A program made the translations under genes and the position numbers. The notes under the pieces are model-generated. The model did not search any database, was not told the origin of the DNA, and saw nothing but the letters and a program-made list of their open reading frames with translations. Below, piece by piece: positions 32,295-40,729 of a DNA stretch of 64,000 nucleotides. Source of the stretch: Kangiella shandongensis (lineage in GTDB: Bacteria > Pseudomonadota > Gammaproteobacteria > Enterobacterales > Kangiellaceae); NCBI RefSeq assembly GCF_020005365.1, contig NZ_JACNML010000008.1:1-64000 (forward strand), in the 5' to 3' direction. The first letter of the stretch is position 1. Every line of letters starts with the position of its first letter.

Positions 32295-34097
32295 TTAGTA
32301 TTGTTGGCGGCGATGTGCTAGAGCTGCTAACAGTAGAAGCGTTAGCAGTGGTATCGAGCCGCCACCACCACTGTCATCTGTGTCAGTCGGTTGAGTGGAG
32401 GGGGGAGGTGGGTCCGACGCTACTGGACCGTCATCACCAATGTTACTGTTATCTTTCAATACAAATAAACCATTAGTGATATCACTCACCAAAATGTTGC
32501 CGCTTGGGAGATAAGGGAAGGTTCCCCAGGCACCATCAAATTGCGGGTCATTGGCTTCAGGGATCGGGTACGTATCGAAAAAACCGATTTCTTTTGGTGT
32601 AGCTGGACTAGAGACATCGAGTACCGTTAAGCCGCGCTTATAGTTAGACATATAGTATTTGTCGCCGAGGGTAAAGCCGTTATGGTCGATCGCCGGCGTT
32701 TGTCCAACGTATGAGCCGACGATCTGTGGCGATGTCAGATCACTGATGTCCATCACATACAGCGTGGTATTAACGTTTAAACTCCGCTCGTCCAGCTCAT
32801 CCTGAATAAAAACATATTTTTTATCTTCTGAGTACCAGCCGGAATGGGTATAGCTGGCACCGTCGTAGGGAGTACTGCTGATCCTGACTGGCACTGCCTT
32901 ATCGGTGGTATCCCAGATATCGACGGTATTTTCGTTGAAGTCAATAAACAGCTCACAGGGGTTATGTCCATCGGCGCATTGCTCAGTGCGGCTGTCGTTA
33001 ATAATCATATTGGTGGCATCATGCACATAGCCGGTAGAATCCGGAGTGGTCACAAGGCTAGGATTTTCTGGATCAACCAGATCAAAGACGCGGTAAGAGC
33101 CGTTACCTAAGTTGGAGCCTGCGATATATAGATACGGCTCGTGTCCACTTAAGGCGGTGCCGTTCGTGTAGTCGATATTGCCGAGGTAAACGTTATGCGC
33201 GGTCTGGAACACATCAATGGTATTGACTAGCTCAACCGAATTGGGAGCGCTACTGAGATCGATAATTTGAAGACCGCCCTGACCTTCGGTGGTGACATAG
33301 GCATAGGCCTTGTATTGACCGCTGCTGTCATCGAGGTACTGGTAAACTTTGACATCGCGCCAGGTACTGTTGACTCCCGTTACCGTATCTACCTCAACTG
33401 GATTTTGTGGGTCGGTGACGTCGATAACCGTTGTGCCATTGTAAATTGCCATCACTGCGTATTCACGATCAGTGTTTAAATCAACATAGCCCCAGATGTC
33501 ACTGGCACTACTTGGACTACTACTGAGCTGGTTGAGAGAGAATTGCGATAAGAGATCAATCTGGTAGCAGGGAAACTCATCGGCCTGACCGTCATTACAG
33601 TTAATACTCGCTTTGTTAGACGAGCTTACCTTCTGGTAGCGATTCAATAAGTCAAGGTATTCGGGCTTTTGGCGAAACTCTTGATTCCCTTTCTGATCAC
33701 GTAGCAGGTGAAACCCTTTTTGAGTTAATGTTTCGCGGTATTCTGCTGGTAGCCCGACAATGGTTGTGACATGCTTTTCTGGTGACTGCTTATCGTAATT
33801 ATCTTCGGTGGAAAAGCCGCCCTTGACCGCTACCATGTCATTTAACAGATAAAAGATATCCATTTCCTTGGCGTAGTAAGTTCCAGCGGCTACATAGATT
33901 TTATCACCCTTGCTGGACAGGTTAACGGCATAACTGATGGAGGCGCAGGGAATGGTTGCTTGGGAACAGTTTCCTTGATCAACACCATCCTCAGCGACAT
34001 AACGGATTGGGTGAGCACCGCTGTGGGCCTCAGATGAAGAGGGTAGCAGCAGGGAAGTGACTAAAATAGCCAGGCCATAAGTAATGCTTTTTGACAT
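32295..34097 (-). CDS. Choice-of-anchor B family protein with GlyGly-CTERM tail
   Basis: A 600-residue secreted protein. The signal peptide (residues 1-24) precedes a short beta-helix-like stretch (YVAEDGVDQGNCSQ...GDKIYVAAGTYY). The large C-terminal part (about 200-550) consists of LVIVD-type beta-propeller repeats (TTVIDVTDPQNPVEV, LQIIDLSS, VDIWDTTDKAVPVRI, YVMDISDLTSPQIVG, LTVLDVSSPATPKEI). It ends DDSGGGGSIPLLTLLLLAALAHRRQQY in outline, a Gly-rich stretch, hydrophobic helix and basic tail that match the GlyGly-CTERM signal processed by rhombosortase. Surface attachment after type II secretion is therefore expected. Confidence 0.85.
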   Translation of the reverse strand: MSKSITYGLAILVTSLLLPSSSEAHSGAHPIRYVAEDGVDQGNCSQATIPCASISYAVNLSSKGDKIYVAAGTYYAKEMDIFYLLNDMVAVKGGFSTEDNYDKQSPEKHVTTIVGLPAEYRETLTQKGFHLLRDQKGNQEFRQKPEYLDLLNRYQKVSSSNKASINCNDGQADEFPCYQIDLLSQFSLNQLSSSPSSASDIWGYVDLNTDREYAVMAIYNGTTVIDVTDPQNPVEVDTVTGVNSTWRDVKVYQYLDDSSGQYKAYAYVTTEGQGGLQIIDLSSAPNSVELVNTIDVFQTAHNVYLGNIDYTNGTALSGHEPYLYIAGSNLGNGSYRVFDLVDPENPSLVTTPDSTGYVHDATNMIINDSRTEQCADGHNPCELFIDFNENTVDIWDTTDKAVPVRISSTPYDGASYTHSGWYSEDKKYVFIQDELDERSLNVNTTLYVMDISDLTSPQIVGSYVGQTPAIDHNGFTLGDKYYMSNYKRGLTVLDVSSPATPKEIGFFDTYPIPEANDPQFDGAWGTFPYLPSGNILVSDITNGLFVLKDNSNIGDDGPVASDPPPPSTQPTDTDDSGGGGSIPLLTLLLLAALAHRRQQY

Positions 34098-34226
34098 TGT
34101 TGACTCCAGTAAGGATTATTTTTTCAGCCTATACCAATAAAATAGTGATTTCCATGAAAAATATCTGTTCAAAAGTCTACAAAGTGCTTATTTTATGAAC
34201 GAAGTAAAAGGTTAAGGTGCTGACTC

Positions 34227-35276
34227 ATGATGAGATTTTTGTATGTACTACTGGTGTTGATTGGGGCGGATCTGGTTCTAGTGCGGGCAACTGCAGCAGA
34301 GCATATGCCGGCGATAGCCAAAGAAAGTCGGTTAGTTAAGATTGATGAACATCGCTTACATGTGCGCGAACTGGGAGTTGCTGGTGAGTCGCCAACATTG
34401 GTTTTGCTGTCGGGTCCCACAGACAACTGGCACAGTGACTCGGCGTGGTGGGTGTTGGCGCAGAATTATTTGTCGCAGTCCTTCCACACCCTGTTAATTG
34501 ATCGCGCAGGGCAGGGCTGGTCCGATGCGATTAAAGAACCATCCTACCGTCAGTTTGCCAAAGATTTAAGAAGCCTGCTGAGTGATGAGCGGTTTGTTGC
34601 TTCTGGCTCTGAGCTGCTGCTTGTCGCTTTCGCCAGCTCGAATCTTTCGGTCAATGTATTATTACAGGATGCTGATATCCTGAGGAGAGTCGCGGGCGTC
34701 GTTTTAATCGACCCGGATGTATTGAAAACTCACTCAATACAGCACTACACCAGCGAAACAGAAAAGTATAAAGCGCAGTGGAAAGAGTTAGAGGCTTATA
34801 TTCGTTCTGGAAAATATGATGAGCGAATTAAACAAAAAATAACCGATGAGCGAGAGCATTTACAGCAAATAGTGCCTGCAAGGCTTAAGCCTCTGATGGA
34901 CTGGCACTACTATGATGCGATTGAAATGATCCGTCAGACTCGTGCCTACCAGGTGAATAAGTTTTTAGAAATGACCGCTTACCTTGAAGATCTGGAACTG
35001 GCGCGCCAGCAGCCAATACCAGCTAATATGCCATTGGTGATTATTGATACTGACTTTGAAGCTGCTTATTTAAAACAAATAGAAGATGAAGCAATTAAAC
35101 GGTCGATTGCCAGGTGGAGAAAAGAGGGTGTTGAGTGGTATTTTGAGTTAGCAGAAAACAGCGAATGTGGTGCTTACTGGCCAGTGGATACAGAGGAGCA
35201 TTTATTAATGATGACACAACCTGAACTAATTGAGCAGGCCATTGATAAGATTCTGGCCTGCTCTAAAACTCGTTGA
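34227..35276 (+). CDS. Alpha/beta hydrolase-fold protein lacking the usual nucleophile
   Basis: A 349-residue exported protein with a signal peptide (residues 1-22). The fold is recognisable (RLHVRELGVAGESPTLVLLSGPTDNWHSDSAWW...LIDRAGQGWSD). The nucleophile elbow, normally GxSxG, reads AFASS (in LLLVAFASSNLSVN), so the position expected for the catalytic serine is an alanine in this alignment; a neighbouring serine could take over. A C-terminal His (EEHLLM) is present. It may be a non-enzymatic or unusual member. It is divergent from the anchor-B gene. Confidence 0.6.
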   Translation: MMRFLYVLLVLIGADLVLVRATAAEHMPAIAKESRLVKIDEHRLHVRELGVAGESPTLVLLSGPTDNWHSDSAWWVLAQNYLSQSFHTLLIDRAGQGWSDAIKEPSYRQFAKDLRSLLSDERFVASGSELLLVAFASSNLSVNVLLQDADILRRVAGVVLIDPDVLKTHSIQHYTSETEKYKAQWKELEAYIRSGKYDERIKQKITDEREHLQQIVPARLKPLMDWHYYDAIEMIRQTRAYQVNKFLEMTAYLEDLELARQQPIPANMPLVIIDTDFEAAYLKQIEDEAIKRSIARWRKEGVEWYFELAENSECGAYWPVDTEEHLLMMTQPELIEQAIDKILACSKTR

Positions 35277-35284
35277 ACGCCGGA

Positions 35285-36478
35285 TTAAAGTGGACGCTGT
35301 ACGTTATCTTTAATCGCCTGCTCTCGCACCGCTTCGGCAACTTTTTGTGCTACATTTCGGTTAAGAGGATCCGGCAGGACGTGATCCGCCGATACATGAT
35401 TCACAGCATTGGCCAGTGCGTGGGCCGCAGCAATTTTCATGCCTTCGGTAATGCGGGTCGCGCGGGCTTCCAGTGCACCGCGGAAAATCCCCGGGAATGC
35501 CAGCACGTTGTTGACCTGATTCGGGAAGTCGCTTCGTCCCGTACCAACCACTGAGGCACCTGCTTTTTTTGCTTCATCCGGCATAATTTCGGGGATCGGA
35601 TTGGCCATCGCCAAAATGATGGGATCATCGTTCATCAGCTTAATGTCATCGCCGGTTAATAAATTACCCTTAGATACGCCAATGAAAACATCTGCTTCAC
35701 GCAGCGCGTCTTTTAAATCACCATTACGATTGTGGCGATTGGTGTAGGCCAGAATCTTCTTCTTTTCATGATTGAGATTATCACGATCCGGAGAAATGAT
35801 CCCTCGAGAGTCACAGACCAGAACATCTTCCACCGGAATACAGGCGGCTTGATCGTGACCAACGCAGCGTAGTAATTTTGCAATAGCAGTACCAGCAGCA
35901 CCAGCGCCATTAATCACGACTTTCAGTTGTTCAATATCTTTTCCCGTAACTTTGCAGGCATTGATCAAGGCTGCCAGTAAGACAATTGCCGTACCGTGCT
36001 GATCGTCATGGAATACGGGGATACCGATATCCTGTAATGCCTCTTCAATTTCAAAGCACTTTGGCGCTGCGATATCTTCAAGGTTGATGCCGCCAAAGGT
36101 TGGTGCGATAGTTTTGACGGTGGTGACGATTTCTTCGACCGACTCAGCATCAATTACCAACGGTACGCCATCGATATCGGCGAATTCTTTGAATAGAATC
36201 GCCTTCCCTTCCATCACTGGTAATGCCGCTTCCGGACCAATATTGCCCAGACCTAATACTGCCGAACCATCAGAGACAATCGCCACCGAGTTACCTTTCA
36301 TGGTGTAAAGGTAGCTGGAGTTTTTATCTTTGGCGATATGGTTAGAGACGGCTGCTACGCCGGGCGTATAGGCGACTGAAAGATCATCACGGTTTTGCAG
36401 AGGAACTTTACTCTTAATTCCCCATTTGCCGCGAAGGTATTTATGGATATCTAAAGATTTTTTGAAAAATTCACTCAT
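35285..36478 (-). CDS. Malic enzyme (NAD(P)-dependent)
   Basis: A 397-residue short-form malic enzyme converting malate to pyruvate and CO2. The N-terminal region has SVAYTPGVAAVSNHI and the catalytic Lys region (VMEGKAILFKEFADID). The NAD(P)-binding domain has VVINGAGAAGTAIAKLL, and ADVFIGVSKGNLL and ANPIPEIMPDEA are typical. It lacks the phosphotransacetylase domain of MaeB and belongs to the short bacterial type. The start is taken as ATG 36478 since the family begins close to the FFKKSLDIHKYLRGKW block; an upstream in-frame start adds 24 unrelated residues. Confidence 0.92.
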   Translation of the reverse strand: MSEFFKKSLDIHKYLRGKWGIKSKVPLQNRDDLSVAYTPGVAAVSNHIAKDKNSSYLYTMKGNSVAIVSDGSAVLGLGNIGPEAALPVMEGKAILFKEFADIDGVPLVIDAESVEEIVTTVKTIAPTFGGINLEDIAAPKCFEIEEALQDIGIPVFHDDQHGTAIVLLAALINACKVTGKDIEQLKVVINGAGAAGTAIAKLLRCVGHDQAACIPVEDVLVCDSRGIISPDRDNLNHEKKKILAYTNRHNRNGDLKDALREADVFIGVSKGNLLTGDDIKLMNDDPIILAMANPIPEIMPDEAKKAGASVVGTGRSDFPNQVNNVLAFPGIFRGALEARATRITEGMKIAAAHALANAVNHVSADHVLPDPLNRNVAQKVAEAVREQAIKDNVQRPL

Positions 36479-36671
36479 GATTTTTGTGTTCGGGGGTTTG
36501 TGCGACCTAATGATACCCTTATTGTATGCTATTTGTGGTCGGATTAGCACCGTAAAACCAGACTATTTGGCAAAAAATAGCCCGCGGTTGCCATAGATGG
36601 CGGAAGAGCCAAAACGAGAAGTAGTTTGGGCTCTAAGCTGGCCATTAATGCAGTTTTAAACAGCAAAGCGA

Positions 36672-37250
36672 TTACTTGTTTGCTGGAAAGGCTTTGTTGA
36701 GCCAATAATCGACTGAAAAGTAGCGTCCGCCGCCAGTGAAAAATAGTGAGGCTAACATGATGAAGTAGGTGGCTGCGAATTCAATACCATTCTGCAGAAT
36801 AGCAAAGTTGCCTTTTGCCGTTAGCCAGTCATAGTGCCCATGCTCCTGTAAGATGCTGCGTGCCATGCCGAGCCGTTCAGCTACTTCAGGATCTGAAGAT
36901 TGAGCGATAGCGTACCAGCCGTTGTCCCAATGTACCGAAAGAGCAGCGACAATCATGGTAATCATTAGCGGGATCGCGGCCCAACGGGTCGCAAAACCCA
37001 CCAGAATAAATATACCGCCTACGGTTTCGGCACTGGCGGCTAAGAAGGTCATAACATCAGGGAGTGGGAATCCCATACTGGCGAACCAGTCAGAGGTACT
37101 GGAAAAGTTAGCAAACTTTCGCGTTCCGGCTTCGTAGAAAGGGAAGAACAGTAAGACTCGAAATAATAAGGGCGGAATACCATCCAAGTGTTTTAGGTAC
37201 TGACAAACCGCACACTGAAACTGGTGATATTTGGTAACCATGCTACTCAT
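36672..37250 (-). CDS. DoxX family membrane protein
   Basis: A 192-residue DoxX protein: about four transmembrane segments, with FRVLLFFPFYEAGTRKFANF, WFASMGFPLPDVMTFLAASAETVGGIFILVGFATRWAAIPLMITMIVAAL, and the C-terminal AATYFIMLASLFFTGGGRYFSVDYWL, as in the classic family. The ATG 37250 has CAGGAG 6 bases upstream, so the start is well set. It follows the glutamate-synthase-like gene at 36 bases and is probably co-transcribed. The physiological role of DoxX proteins is unsettled (thiosulfate or quinone-related). Confidence 0.85.
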   Translation of the reverse strand: MSSMVTKYHQFQCAVCQYLKHLDGIPPLLFRVLLFFPFYEAGTRKFANFSSTSDWFASMGFPLPDVMTFLAASAETVGGIFILVGFATRWAAIPLMITMIVAALSVHWDNGWYAIAQSSDPEVAERLGMARSILQEHGHYDWLTAKGNFAILQNGIEFAATYFIMLASLFFTGGGRYFSVDYWLNKAFPANK

Positions 37251-37286
37251 ATAAAACTCCTGTTGTGTGGTATTCCGCTTGCCCAA

Positions 37287-38804
37287 TTAGAGTTGCTTGG
37301 TCGGAATACTGTTTTCTTGATAAGGGTGTATCTTATCTAAAGGAGTCGATAACCCTGTTTCTGTTACAATTCTGACATGGTGTCGTTTTAAGGCTCGTGG
37401 CTCGGCTACCCCACAAGAGTGGGCGATCATGCCGACGGCTTTAACCATATTTTTATGATAATGATAAACGCGTTCAGCTTTGTCCGGGACGACCAGACCT
37501 TTCTGTAAGTCCTTGTCGTGAGTCGTGACGCCGGTGGGACAGGTATTTTTATTGCATTGCAAAGCCTGAATACAACCCAATGCAAACATAAAACCGCGTG
37601 CTGACAACGCGAAGTCGGCTCCCATGGCAAGCGCCCAGGCGACGCCTGACGGATTAATCATTTTGCCCGAACATACAACTTTTATGCGGTCACGCAGACC
37701 TTGCTTCTGTAATACATTCAGTACCATTGGCAAGCTTTCTTGAATGGTGAGGCCAACATAATCGAATAGCGGCTGTGGTGCGGCACCTGAACCGCCATCG
37801 GCGCTATCAATCGTGATAAAGTCTGGCGCTGATTCGACACCGCGCTGATGAATTTCCTCACATAGTTGATAAAGAAAAGTGTCGTTACCAATAACGGTTT
37901 TAAAGCCAACCGGTTTACCGCTGACCTCTCGAATGTGGTTGATCATGTCCAGCAGATCGCCGACATTTTTAATTTCAGGGTGTCCGTTGGGGCTGATAGA
38001 AGCTTCGCCAGACGGAATGCCACGGATGCTTGCAATTTCTTCGGTAACTTTGCGGCCGGGTAAGATGCCGCCTTTTCCGGGTTTGGCGCCTTGGGCCAGT
38101 TTCAGTTCGATCATTTTGACCTGTTGGTGTGAGCTGACCTCCTTTAATTTCTGGTCGTTTAAGCTACCATCAGCATTACGTACACCGTATTTTGCGGTGC
38201 CGATTTGGAAGACGACATCACCACCACCCGCCAGATGGTAGGGCGACAAACCGCCTTCGCCCGTATTAATCCAGCAACCGGCTTTACCCGCGCCTCTGGC
38301 CAGAGCTTCGACAGCTACCTTCGATAGTGCGCCATAGCTCATGCCAGAAATATTGAAAAAGCTCTTCGCCAGATAAGGCGTGCGGCAGTAAGGGCCAACC
38401 AATATTGGCTGTGATTCAACGGCATCTTTTTCCAGCGTCGGAAACTGATCGTTAAGGAACATGACTGTTCCCGTCGGAGACAGGCTGCGGGTCGAGCCAA
38501 ATGCCAGAGTTCGACTAACATTTTTAGCGGCACGATAAACCCAGCTGCGCTCGGCACGGTTAAAAGGCATCTCCTCGCGGTCGAGCGTGAAAAAATATTG
38601 GCGGAAAAATTCGCCCAAATGTTCAAACCAGTAACGAAAGTGCCCAATGACCGGGAAGTTACGGCGTATGGCATGTTTTTTCTGTGTCCGGTCAATAATA
38701 TAAACGACCGCGATAGCAATCAGCAGCAGCGTCAAGCTGAGTACAAAAATAAGCCCTATCCAGTTGAGTACGGTTTTAGCAAATGCCATAAAGCCAGCTT
38801 CCAT
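37287..38804 (-). CDS. FMN-binding glutamate synthase-family protein
   Basis: A 505-residue protein with one or two N-terminal transmembrane segments (VLNWIGLIFVLSLTLLLIAIAVVYII) and the FMN/Fe-S domain of glutamate synthase large subunits (about 110-490). GEGGLSPYHLAGGGDVVFQIGTAKYGV and KPGKGGILPG are family blocks, and C-x5-C-x4-C in CIQALQCNKNTCPTG should bind the 3Fe-4S cluster. It lacks the amidotransferase domain, so it cannot use glutamine through the normal route. GAGGTAGGA precedes the ATG. Its substrate is unknown. Confidence 0.9.
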   Translation of the reverse strand: MEAGFMAFAKTVLNWIGLIFVLSLTLLLIAIAVVYIIDRTQKKHAIRRNFPVIGHFRYWFEHLGEFFRQYFFTLDREEMPFNRAERSWVYRAAKNVSRTLAFGSTRSLSPTGTVMFLNDQFPTLEKDAVESQPILVGPYCRTPYLAKSFFNISGMSYGALSKVAVEALARGAGKAGCWINTGEGGLSPYHLAGGGDVVFQIGTAKYGVRNADGSLNDQKLKEVSSHQQVKMIELKLAQGAKPGKGGILPGRKVTEEIASIRGIPSGEASISPNGHPEIKNVGDLLDMINHIREVSGKPVGFKTVIGNDTFLYQLCEEIHQRGVESAPDFITIDSADGGSGAAPQPLFDYVGLTIQESLPMVLNVLQKQGLRDRIKVVCSGKMINPSGVAWALAMGADFALSARGFMFALGCIQALQCNKNTCPTGVTTHDKDLQKGLVVPDKAERVYHYHKNMVKAVGMIAHSCGVAEPRALKRHHVRIVTETGLSTPLDKIHPYQENSIPTKQL

Positions 38805-38951
38805 GGAGTCCTACCTCGTTTACAATTCTATAAAGACATATCAGTAATAATAGCGCTACACTAAATGGAAAAGTGATTTCAACTATTGCTGTGTTAAGAT
38901 TAATCGAGATTTTGCTAACAAGTCAAAACAAACCTGGGATTGGGGACGAAC

Positions 38952-39566
38952 ATGAAAGATGAATCTCTACCACCGGAAACTGAGCTGGTAGAGCGCTTAA
39001 GGAATAATGATGTGGCATTATTTGAGCGCGTTGTGAAAACGTATCACTCATCAATGTACGCAGTGGCACATGCCATTGCCGGTCCCGCTATTGCCGATGA
39101 AGTGTTGCAGGAGGCCTGGATCTCGGCGATCAATGCGCTTGATAAATTTGAAGGACGCTCAGCATTGAAGTCATGGTTGATTCGTATTGTGGCTAATGAA
39201 GCGAAAACCCGCTTGCGAAAAGAATCACGCTCGATATCATTGGACACCGTTGATGAGCACTGGGCGACGGATAGTCGTTTTACGCCTAATGGTCACTGGG
39301 TAGAAAGCAATCCGGGATGGGATATGTCGTCACCGGATGAATTGTTAGCGGCTGATGAGCTACAGGACTGTGTTAAAAAGCACATGAACAAACTACCGGA
39401 GAATCAGCAGCAGATATTAAATTTACGCGACGTTGGCGGGCTCGAAATGGAGGCGATATGTAACATTCTCGGTGTTACAGCATCCAATGCCCGAGTGTTA
39501 CTGCATCGAGCGAGAGATAAAATGCAGCAAGTCGTAGCAAGATTTCAGAGGACCGGCAAATGTTAA
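38952..39566 (+). CDS. ECF-type RNA polymerase sigma factor
   Basis: A 204-residue sigma-70-family factor with region 2 (FERVVKTYHSSMYAVAHAIAGPAIADEVLQEAWISAINALDKFEG) and region 4 (LPENQQQILNLRDVGGLEMEAICNILGVTASNARVLLHRARDKM). The middle linker (residues 85-130) is unusually long for the group. The ATG at 38952 is preceded by TGGGG. The next gene overlaps by 7 bases and encodes a zinc-binding anti-sigma factor, so the pair forms a switch. Its regulon is not visible in the window. Confidence 0.9.
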   Translation: MKDESLPPETELVERLRNNDVALFERVVKTYHSSMYAVAHAIAGPAIADEVLQEAWISAINALDKFEGRSALKSWLIRIVANEAKTRLRKESRSISLDTVDEHWATDSRFTPNGHWVESNPGWDMSSPDELLAADELQDCVKKHMNKLPENQQQILNLRDVGGLEMEAICNILGVTASNARVLLHRARDKMQQVVARFQRTGKC

Positions 39567-39796
39567 GTTGTAAGCAGATCGTTGAGCATGGCTCAGACTA
39601 TATTGAAAAAGACATGGGCTTCTGGCGTAAAGTTGAAATGAAGCTTCATTTAATGATCTGTGTGCATTGTCGCCGATACGTTAGACAGCTTAAGCGCACG
39701 ATCAATATGCTATCTAGAGGGCGTTATTATGCCCCGAGCGAAGAACAGGTGGAGCAGCTAAAACAACAATATCAAGAAGTGAATGGAAAGAGGTAA
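39560..39796 (+). CDS. ZAS-type anti-sigma factor (zf-HC2)
   Basis: A 78-residue protein with the zinc-binding HxxxCxxC motif (HLMICVHCRRY, about residues 30-40) preceded by a Cys at position 4. These are the ligands of the ZAS fold that holds an ECF sigma factor inactive. It lacks a transmembrane segment, so it would be a soluble, possibly redox- or metal-responsive, anti-sigma factor, as with the RsrA/ChrR type. It overlaps the sigma gene by 7 bases. A hairpin follows. Confidence 0.82.
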   Translation: MLSCKQIVEHGSDYIEKDMGFWRKVEMKLHLMICVHCRRYVRQLKRTINMLSRGRYYAPSEEQVEQLKQQYQEVNGKR

Positions 39797-39797
39797 G

Positions 39798-39818
39798 TCG
39801 CCTCAGAAGCTGAGGCGA
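39798..39818 (+). terminator. Hairpin after the anti-sigma gene
   Basis: A perfect 9-bp stem (TCGCCTCAG / CTGAGGCGA) with an AAG loop begins right after the stop. It has no T-run and lies at the convergence with bamE. Confidence 0.6.
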
Positions 39819-39826
39819 GACACTGC

Positions 39827-40141
39827 TTAAGATTCTTTTTCTGGTTTGATTGTACCTTCCATGCGTTCCAGCTTATCATCGACAAAATGTAGGATGAGGC
39901 GTTTTGAACGTGACTCACCACGGGATGGCTTCATATAGTATAAGTAGTACCAGGTACTATCATCCAAATTTGTGTTTAAGGCAGGCTTACCTAGAACGTA
40001 GGCAATCTGTGCCTTAGTCATTCCAGGTTCAATCTTATTGACCTCTTCCTGCTGCAAAATATTCCCTTGCTGGATGGAAGGGGTGTAAATACAAGCTGTC
40101 ATCGCAAGCGTGGACAGCAAAATAACAAAAAGTTGTTTCAT
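39827..40141 (-). CDS. bamE: Outer-membrane assembly lipoprotein BamE
   Basis: A 104-residue lipoprotein of the beta-barrel assembly machine. It has a signal sequence (MKQLFVILLSTLAMTAC, Cys17 lipidated), then GNILQQEEVNKIEPGMTKAQIAYVLGKP, the conserved SmpA/OmlA core, and WYYLYYMKPSRGESRSKRLILHF. It is divergent from fur, the usual neighbour in gammaproteobacteria. Confidence 0.95.
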   Translation of the reverse strand: MKQLFVILLSTLAMTACIYTPSIQQGNILQQEEVNKIEPGMTKAQIAYVLGKPALNTNLDDSTWYYLYYMKPSRGESRSKRLILHFVDDKLERMEGTIKPEKES

Positions 40142-40207
40142 GAGTTACCTAATATCTCTTAAAGTTTTTAGTGGTTTTAGTCGTCTAAATTTAACTTTCT
40201 AATGTAC

Positions 40208-40236
40208 TTTATATACAATCTGGGCACTAGTATAAT
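40208..40236 (+). promoter_or_regulatory. fur promoter with possible Fur box overlap
   Basis: TTTATA at 40208-40213 and a perfect TATAAT at 40231-40236 are separated by 17 bases, and transcripts would start about 30 bases before the fur start. The -10 continues into TATAATCATT, which matches 9 of 10 bases of half a Fur box (GATAATCATT), so autoregulation is plausible. Confidence 0.6.
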
Positions 40237-40271
40237 CATTTTGTCGCGCAAATCTATCGGAGGATGCATTT

Positions 40272-40673
40272 TTGGACAGTCAGCAGCTTAAAAAAGCCGG
40301 TCTTAAAGTTACTCTACCCAGAGTTAAGATTTTACAAATATTAGAAAGTTCCAAGGAACGTCATCTAAGTGCAGAAGACGTATACAAAATGCTGTTGGAT
40401 GCCGGTGATGATGTGGGTTTGGCGACAGTTTATCGTGTACTCACCCAGTTTGAGTCCGCTGGGTTAATTGCTCGTCATAACTTTGAAGGTGGCCACTCTG
40501 TCTTTGAGTTGGATGATGGTGAGCACCACGACCATATGGTTAACGTTGAAGACGGCTCTGTGGTTGAGTTTGTGAATGAGGAAATTGAACGTTTACAACA
40601 TGTTATCGCGGAAGAGCATGGCTATGAGATTGTCGATCATAGTCTGGTGCTTTACGTAAAGCCGAAGAAATAA
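40272..40673 (+). CDS. fur: Ferric uptake regulator Fur
   Basis: A 133-residue iron-responsive repressor: winged HTH (LKKAGLKVTLPRVKILQILESS ... DVGLATVYRVLTQFESAGLI) and a dimerisation/metal domain (GGHSVFELDDGEHHDHMVNVEDGSVVEF). The start is a TTG (40272) with GGAGGA 7 bases upstream; an ATG nearby is in another frame. The CxxC structural-zinc motif of E. coli Fur is absent, and no Cys occurs anywhere in the protein. The His/Glu/Asp ligands of the regulatory site (HHDH, EE) are present. It is divergent from bamE. Confidence 0.95.
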   Translation: MDSQQLKKAGLKVTLPRVKILQILESSKERHLSAEDVYKMLLDAGDDVGLATVYRVLTQFESAGLIARHNFEGGHSVFELDDGEHHDHMVNVEDGSVVEFVNEEIERLQHVIAEEHGYEIVDHSLVLYVKPKK

Positions 40674-40691
40674 CTCTGAAACGTTTTGAGT

Positions 40692-40729
40692 GCGATTGCT
40701 TTGGCTGAAGAAAGCTTCAGGGCAATCGC
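40692..40729 (+). terminator. Stem-loop downstream of fur
   Basis: GCGATTGC pairs with GCAATCGC (8 bp perfect) and inside it CTGAAG pairs with CTTCAG. It is 19 bases beyond the fur stop. No T-run follows, so it may stabilise the 3' end of the mRNA. The remaining bases to 41023 show no gene. Confidence 0.5.
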
